The position numbers and the translations under genes were made by a program. The notes under the pieces were generated by a model. That model did no database searches. It worked only from the letters and a program-made list of their open reading frames with translations, and had not been told where the DNA came from. From Apostichopus japonicus (lineage: Eukaryota > Echinodermata > Holothuroidea > Aspidochirotida > Stichopodidae), in NCBI RefSeq assembly GCF_037975245.1, contig NC_092576.1, forward strand, positions 31,598,611 through 31,662,610: 64,000 nt of DNA. Reading direction: 5' to 3'. This document shows positions 55,301 to 61,300 of the stretch, in pieces; within the stretch, counting starts at the first letter, position 1; each line of letters starts with the position of its first letter.

Positions 55301-58300
55301 TTCAACTTGTCAACTCAATTTATCGCTCCCGCTGAAACAATGGTGGAATGTAAAATATTTAATTTGAAATTGGGATATACTGTTGATAATAGTCAGAAAT
55401 ATTTACATTGTTTCATATGCCAAGTGAAATATTGTTATCTGTAAATGTCAGGCAAAACAAGCTCAGAAGATTGTCATTAGCATTAATATTATTACATTTT
55501 ACAAAGAGTAAGTCAATTACATGTCATCAATCTCCCTTTTTATACTAATGCTCGTGTTAAAACATGCAATGATGTATCATTTACAAGAGCCCCGGGTTTT
55601 CTAAGTCAACCTTTGATATAGCCAACTCTCACTATAAGCAAATTTTATCGTACAAAAAGGAGCAAAAAAAGATTCCATATACATAGTAATTTGACCAAAT
55701 ATTCAAACACGGATTGGAATATAGCCGAGTGTTGAATATTGGTATAACAACAAAACCATTTTCATATATACACGATGTAAATATGTGCAATACATGACGG
55801 GTATACTTTGCTCAGGTTCCGACGGAAATTATCTTCTGGGGACATGAATTGGTGATGGTACATAATCAATACATAGTGATATTTGAGAAACACATCAAGT
55901 CATTTATACAAGCATTCCATTCAACAACATTCTTGCTACAATATATATGGTTTACAAGCGAAAGTGTTCCCTGCATGTACGTACACTGCTAGTAAGCATC
56001 CATGTTCATATCTTAAACACCGTGCAAAGACGGTTTTCAGAGACCGTGCAAAGACGGTTGAAGATAACGTTGACCAGTATTTCCTTTATTTTGAAATGAT
56101 TATAGAAATACATTATTTAAAAATTATTTTAGAAAAATTACAGGCGAGCAAAAGCAATGATAACTTTTCTTCATGCCACAATTTCTTGTTAGAATACTAT
56201 TCATACCTGATTGAAAATTCATTTTATGAAAAAACCTGGAAAGGCGTCTTAGTTTGATAAATTGTACTTTTATTTACGTTATACCGGCAGAGTAGTATAA
56301 TTTGACGACCAAACAAATTAAGCGGCTTAAACTGAAAAAAAAGGCGCTCGTTGAAATAAATTTACAGAACAAAATATGAATAACAACCAACCCTGTCTCA
56401 TCAATATAGCGGTTTTATAACAGCTTTGGTGTTAACAGGTGTGATATGATACCGACATTGACTAATTTGGAATCTGAATAGCTCGCTTAAATAAACTAAG
56501 CCCAGTGTAGATACTATATTTAATGACCAACAAATTTGGGAATGTTGACATTCTTAAACTTGTCATAGTATAACACACATTAATCCATTACCGTATACAC
56601 AGGAAATAACATCACAATGAACTGTCATTACGTGTACCACATATTGCAGAAATAACAGGAATTACAGGGAACACAGTCATGTACACGTCAATAGGGACAC
56701 GTTATTCAGCTGTGGGCTGACATGTATAGTCTCCTTCACTGATAACACAAAATAAATGGACGGATTCATTAATTAAGTTTGTCATGACCTCATCCGCTCT
56801 AAAATTTTGTAAATTATAAAGATAGACCAAAAATGTCGGCAAAATACCCTGATTTTAAATACAACATTACCAATTGAAAGAAGTCAGGTGATAGAAATGA
56901 CTGTAACAACAGTGTTGTGGCATGGTATGTATTGAGTTTTAAATTCCTTAGAGTGCCGCCTGACATTGTAAGCAATACTTTTATTTAAAGTAAAACATAA
57001 TATTTCTGCTCAAGTATAATTTAAAGGCAATGAACATTGTGATATCTTTGTGTGTACATATTACACAGCGGTACTACTACGTCACAAAATAATCACAATC
57101 GTCTCCGAGACTCAGTTTAATTAAACTTTTGTGTTTACCATAATTTAAGAAAACTATCATAAATATCTCAAAATAATGGGTCCTAAATAATTTCATTAAT
57201 CGATTGAATATTTTCTCTCTGATATCCTTCACTCGAGAAATGTTTGCTAAGAGAATCTGTGGGGAGATATTAGATGCTGTCTTATACATTCAAACTAAGG
57301 ATCTAAGCCTACTAAAACCAAACTAATACATAGTGTTGTAATTCAGTTCTACTGACATTTTTGTATTATATTACCAGATTAATGAAGATGTAGTCAGGAA
57401 ACTATGTACAAAAGATATATATATTCGAGGCTATCACAGTGAGTTGCAACAGAGACGTACTATGCAGCTCCTGGAGAACGCATCTAACTATGGCGTAAGT
57501 CGGTAACCGTAACACGCGGTTGTATTACATGTCAATTATGTGTTATTAGTAGAATAACAGGAAGACATTATGTAGCATGTGCTTACATCGTTATGTACAT
57601 GCAAGTCAATTTCTTTAAAAAAGAACAGGTTGGTTCGGATGTAAAATTATCATAGCACAGTAAATTAACATTAACTATTTGTCGTTGTATAATAGTTCAA
57701 TGCAGTTGAATATGTTGAACGTAGTTGAACGGTGAATATTATTTGATATCTAATACTTGACCTTTCTCTAAATGTCAAATTACACGTCATTACTGCTTTT
57801 TGTTTGTTTGTTTCAATCGACATACCTTTGGACACTGTTCATTTGCATGTCACAGTGAAGGAGTTACATAAATGTGTTGGGTTATGTGATTTCGTTTGAA
57901 AATTATGCACAGATTATGTCTAATTAACCATGTAGGTTGCTAGACATATTGACATATTAGAATTACAAAGACCTGTAATCGTGGTCTGAATGTACTTGTT
58001 TAAAACATAGAGCCGTTATTCACAAACTGTTGTTATATTACGTCTTAGCTCAGGTGTCCCGACTGCAGGTAATCTACCGTTAAAATACTCTTTTTTAAGT
58101 TCACTAATTGACTACGCACTATAATTTACTAAAAATGACTAGAATACAGAGCATGTATACTTGCAATATGTTTCCTTGCATACAAGTGCTAAATTGGCAT
58201 ATACATTTGTATATATCAACATAATTACACATATCATCACTTCTTACTGTAGTCCTAATAGCACATGCTACCGATTTATAGCATGGTTCAGTTTTTGCTG

Positions 58301-61300
58301 TGGTAAAAACTTAAAGATTTACAGTATGTGTTTGTGTGTATTGAGTGCCCTGGGTGTCAACCCTTGCACTACCAGCATATAACAGTGTAATCACCCAATG
58401 GGAAATATCTTCCTAAATGTTTTGGTATGCAGAGCTATGAAGCAAGTTATTGCTTTTATTGGATTTTTTGTGCAAATTGCTTTTGTTGCTAGTGTTATTG
58501 CTATTGTTTTGTTGTTGTTATCTCAATACATTACATGTATAGAGATATTGTAACAGTAAGTGGGACTCTCTCTTCTCTTAAAAAATTTTCAGCGTCTTCA
58601 TACAAAGTCTTTTTCTCTGGAATTTCCAGAGCAAGAATATATCATATAGACCAACAAAAGTTACTATTTTTGTTTATTCCAGAATTGTATCTCATTCTAT
58701 GTCTTTTTCACCGATTTATGTCCAAATCGGGCTGAAACACAGTTGTCGCAGACCTTTTTTGCACACGCTCCAAAACTTGTTTGTAGGGAGCTTTTGCCCA
58801 TGTTTCCCTGCTCATTTGTGAATGATTATTCGATGTCTATGGTTTATTATGGGCACGTGACATATTACTGCGGTTTTATGTATTATGAAAGAGAATAGAA
58901 TAGAATTGTCTTTCAACAGTGGTATCGTCTAAGATAGGGTCCTATGTATTATATATTTTATTAACATTTTAAACTTCCATTTGTTGTTTACAGGTAGGTA
59001 TGAATAATTTTATGGCTTTTATTTGCGTTATTTGATGTTTAAATGATTTTTCTTTCTTAAAACAACACTGAGCTGCCGCCCCTACTTTTAGTAAAAAGGT
59101 CTCTTTGATGATTAAGCCCCGCCTCCAAGTCTGGTTTGTAGCAGATTGGCTATGACTCATGACAGCTACATGTTAGATATACGAAAATGGCTACCCTCGC
59201 GACCAATTTTCTGTACTGTAGTTAGGTATGCGAGGTGTAGTGTATTGCATGCTAAATTACATATACACATTGTGTACTGCAGTGCATTTAATTTATATTA
59301 GGCCTTCGTTTTAGTAATATCCATTTAAGGATTGTACTGGTGTTCAGGTAGTTTTTCAGAGCAAGGGCCATGATAAGTTTGTTTGATTGCCCTTCATGTA
59401 TTTTTGTATAATTGCGTATACACATTGTTGTACTGCTGAAGGCTACTTCGGCCTAGGCCTAGTGCATTTAAAAAATATATATAGGCCTATAAGGCTTTCA
59501 GTGATAGCCACATTAGCATTGTACTGGTGTTCAGACAGCTTTTCCTAGAAAGGACCAGGGTAAGTTTGTTTGATGGGTACGTATGAAAGAGGAGCCGGCG
59601 ATAGCATCACAACTTTTATAAGACTATAAAAATTGTATAAGGTTATGTTTTATTTATAAGGATATAAGATGTATAAGGTTATAAGAAGTATGTTTAGCTT
59701 TCTTTTGAACCTGTGATGTTTGACATCAAATGTACAAAGAATTAAAATAAAATACTAAAATGGAGAGGAACTGGGGTGGCTATTAGGGGAGGAGGAGGCC
59801 ACCCATCACTTTCAAATAAAAACTTCTTCTTTTACATTATTTTTTCCAAGTCATAAATCCATGAAATCTCCATGTCAGAAAAATTGAGATGGAAAAACGT
59901 GGGTTGTTTTGATACTTGGAAGTAGACACAGTTTTGATGGTAGTCACCACTACAGTCTACAGTAACATACAGTAGGTCGATAGGCCTAGCTTTCTCAAGG
60001 CGGGCATCTAGAATATGGTCGAGTTGTTCGCCTCTTCTAATTTGGCCGTTGTCATTGACGTCAAACTATATGACCAAAAAGTCCAACAGAGACTGACCCA
60101 AGATGAAGGATACCACATAAAAAACAAGTTCTTGAATATTCTATGACATTGCTAAACCTTGCAACGTCGTTCTTTCGACAAACAGGCAATGAGCACTAAA
60201 GGCAACACTAGCAGGATAAAGTGTAATCTGCAGAGACTATTCGTGGCAAAGTAGCATAAATGCAAGTTATATATTTGTTGTACCATGATTGATATTGATA
60301 ATTGTAGAGACAGAGCAAAGATTTGAAATTACGAATCGAAATTAAAACTTCCAGTATTGAGATACTGCGGCATTGATGCTCTTGTTATTGTTTTGTTATT
60401 GTTGTTATTGTTGCTATTGTTGTTGCTTTTGTTGTTTTGGTGTTATTGCTTTTGTTGGATTTTTTTGCAAAGAACACTTGCTCAGCTAGTCATTGGAGCC
60501 AGTCTCAGAAAACAAAATGGCCATGAAGAGATACATCTACTTATGTGTTTGTACATCTATATATACATGACATGTATCCTAAACTTGTACTCAAGGAAAA
60601 TGTATACTTATATAACTAAATTATTCCATCTTATTTAAAATAGCGTTTACAATTTTATCGTGTCAGTTTCGAACCGGCCGGTCTAAAGCTTCGAATATAT
60701 TACGGAAATTGGCGCCACTGGCTTATGGGCGCATTTGTTCTGAGCTGAAAAACTGAGGCAGTAACGGGGCCCATCAGCCGTTTTGGGGATATAACTTTAT
60801 TAGTTGGATATAATAGGAAAATCACGTTTTTGATACAAATTGTATATTATTATGTGTTATTGTGATATGCCAGCTTGCGAGCTAGACTATAACGTTTACA
60901 AAATGTCTTACATTCTCCCAAATTCTGGTATCTTCTCAAAATGGCTCAGTTTAAAAACAGTCGTTCCATCGTAATGATGTGATGAGGGCTCGTATCAGTA
61001 CTGAAAGAGATCAGCATACCTTAAGAGTCGGTATCGATCAGTGAATAGTATTTACGGAACTCATAATCAAAGTATGATTAAAACTATCATATATAATGGT
61101 TTTCCTTCCTTCAGATTCCCATCTCCTGTCTGTATCTGAAACAGTCCTTCAGTAAGATTGATGATGGTGACGTCATCCTACATTCAGGGCTACGTCTGTC
61201 ATGTCCTGCATCAGTTAAAAAGGTAGTACTAGATACAGAGAGAGGAAGAGAAATGACAGAGACAGAGGTTGTTGACATATTGATGTTTGTACAACAGTCA

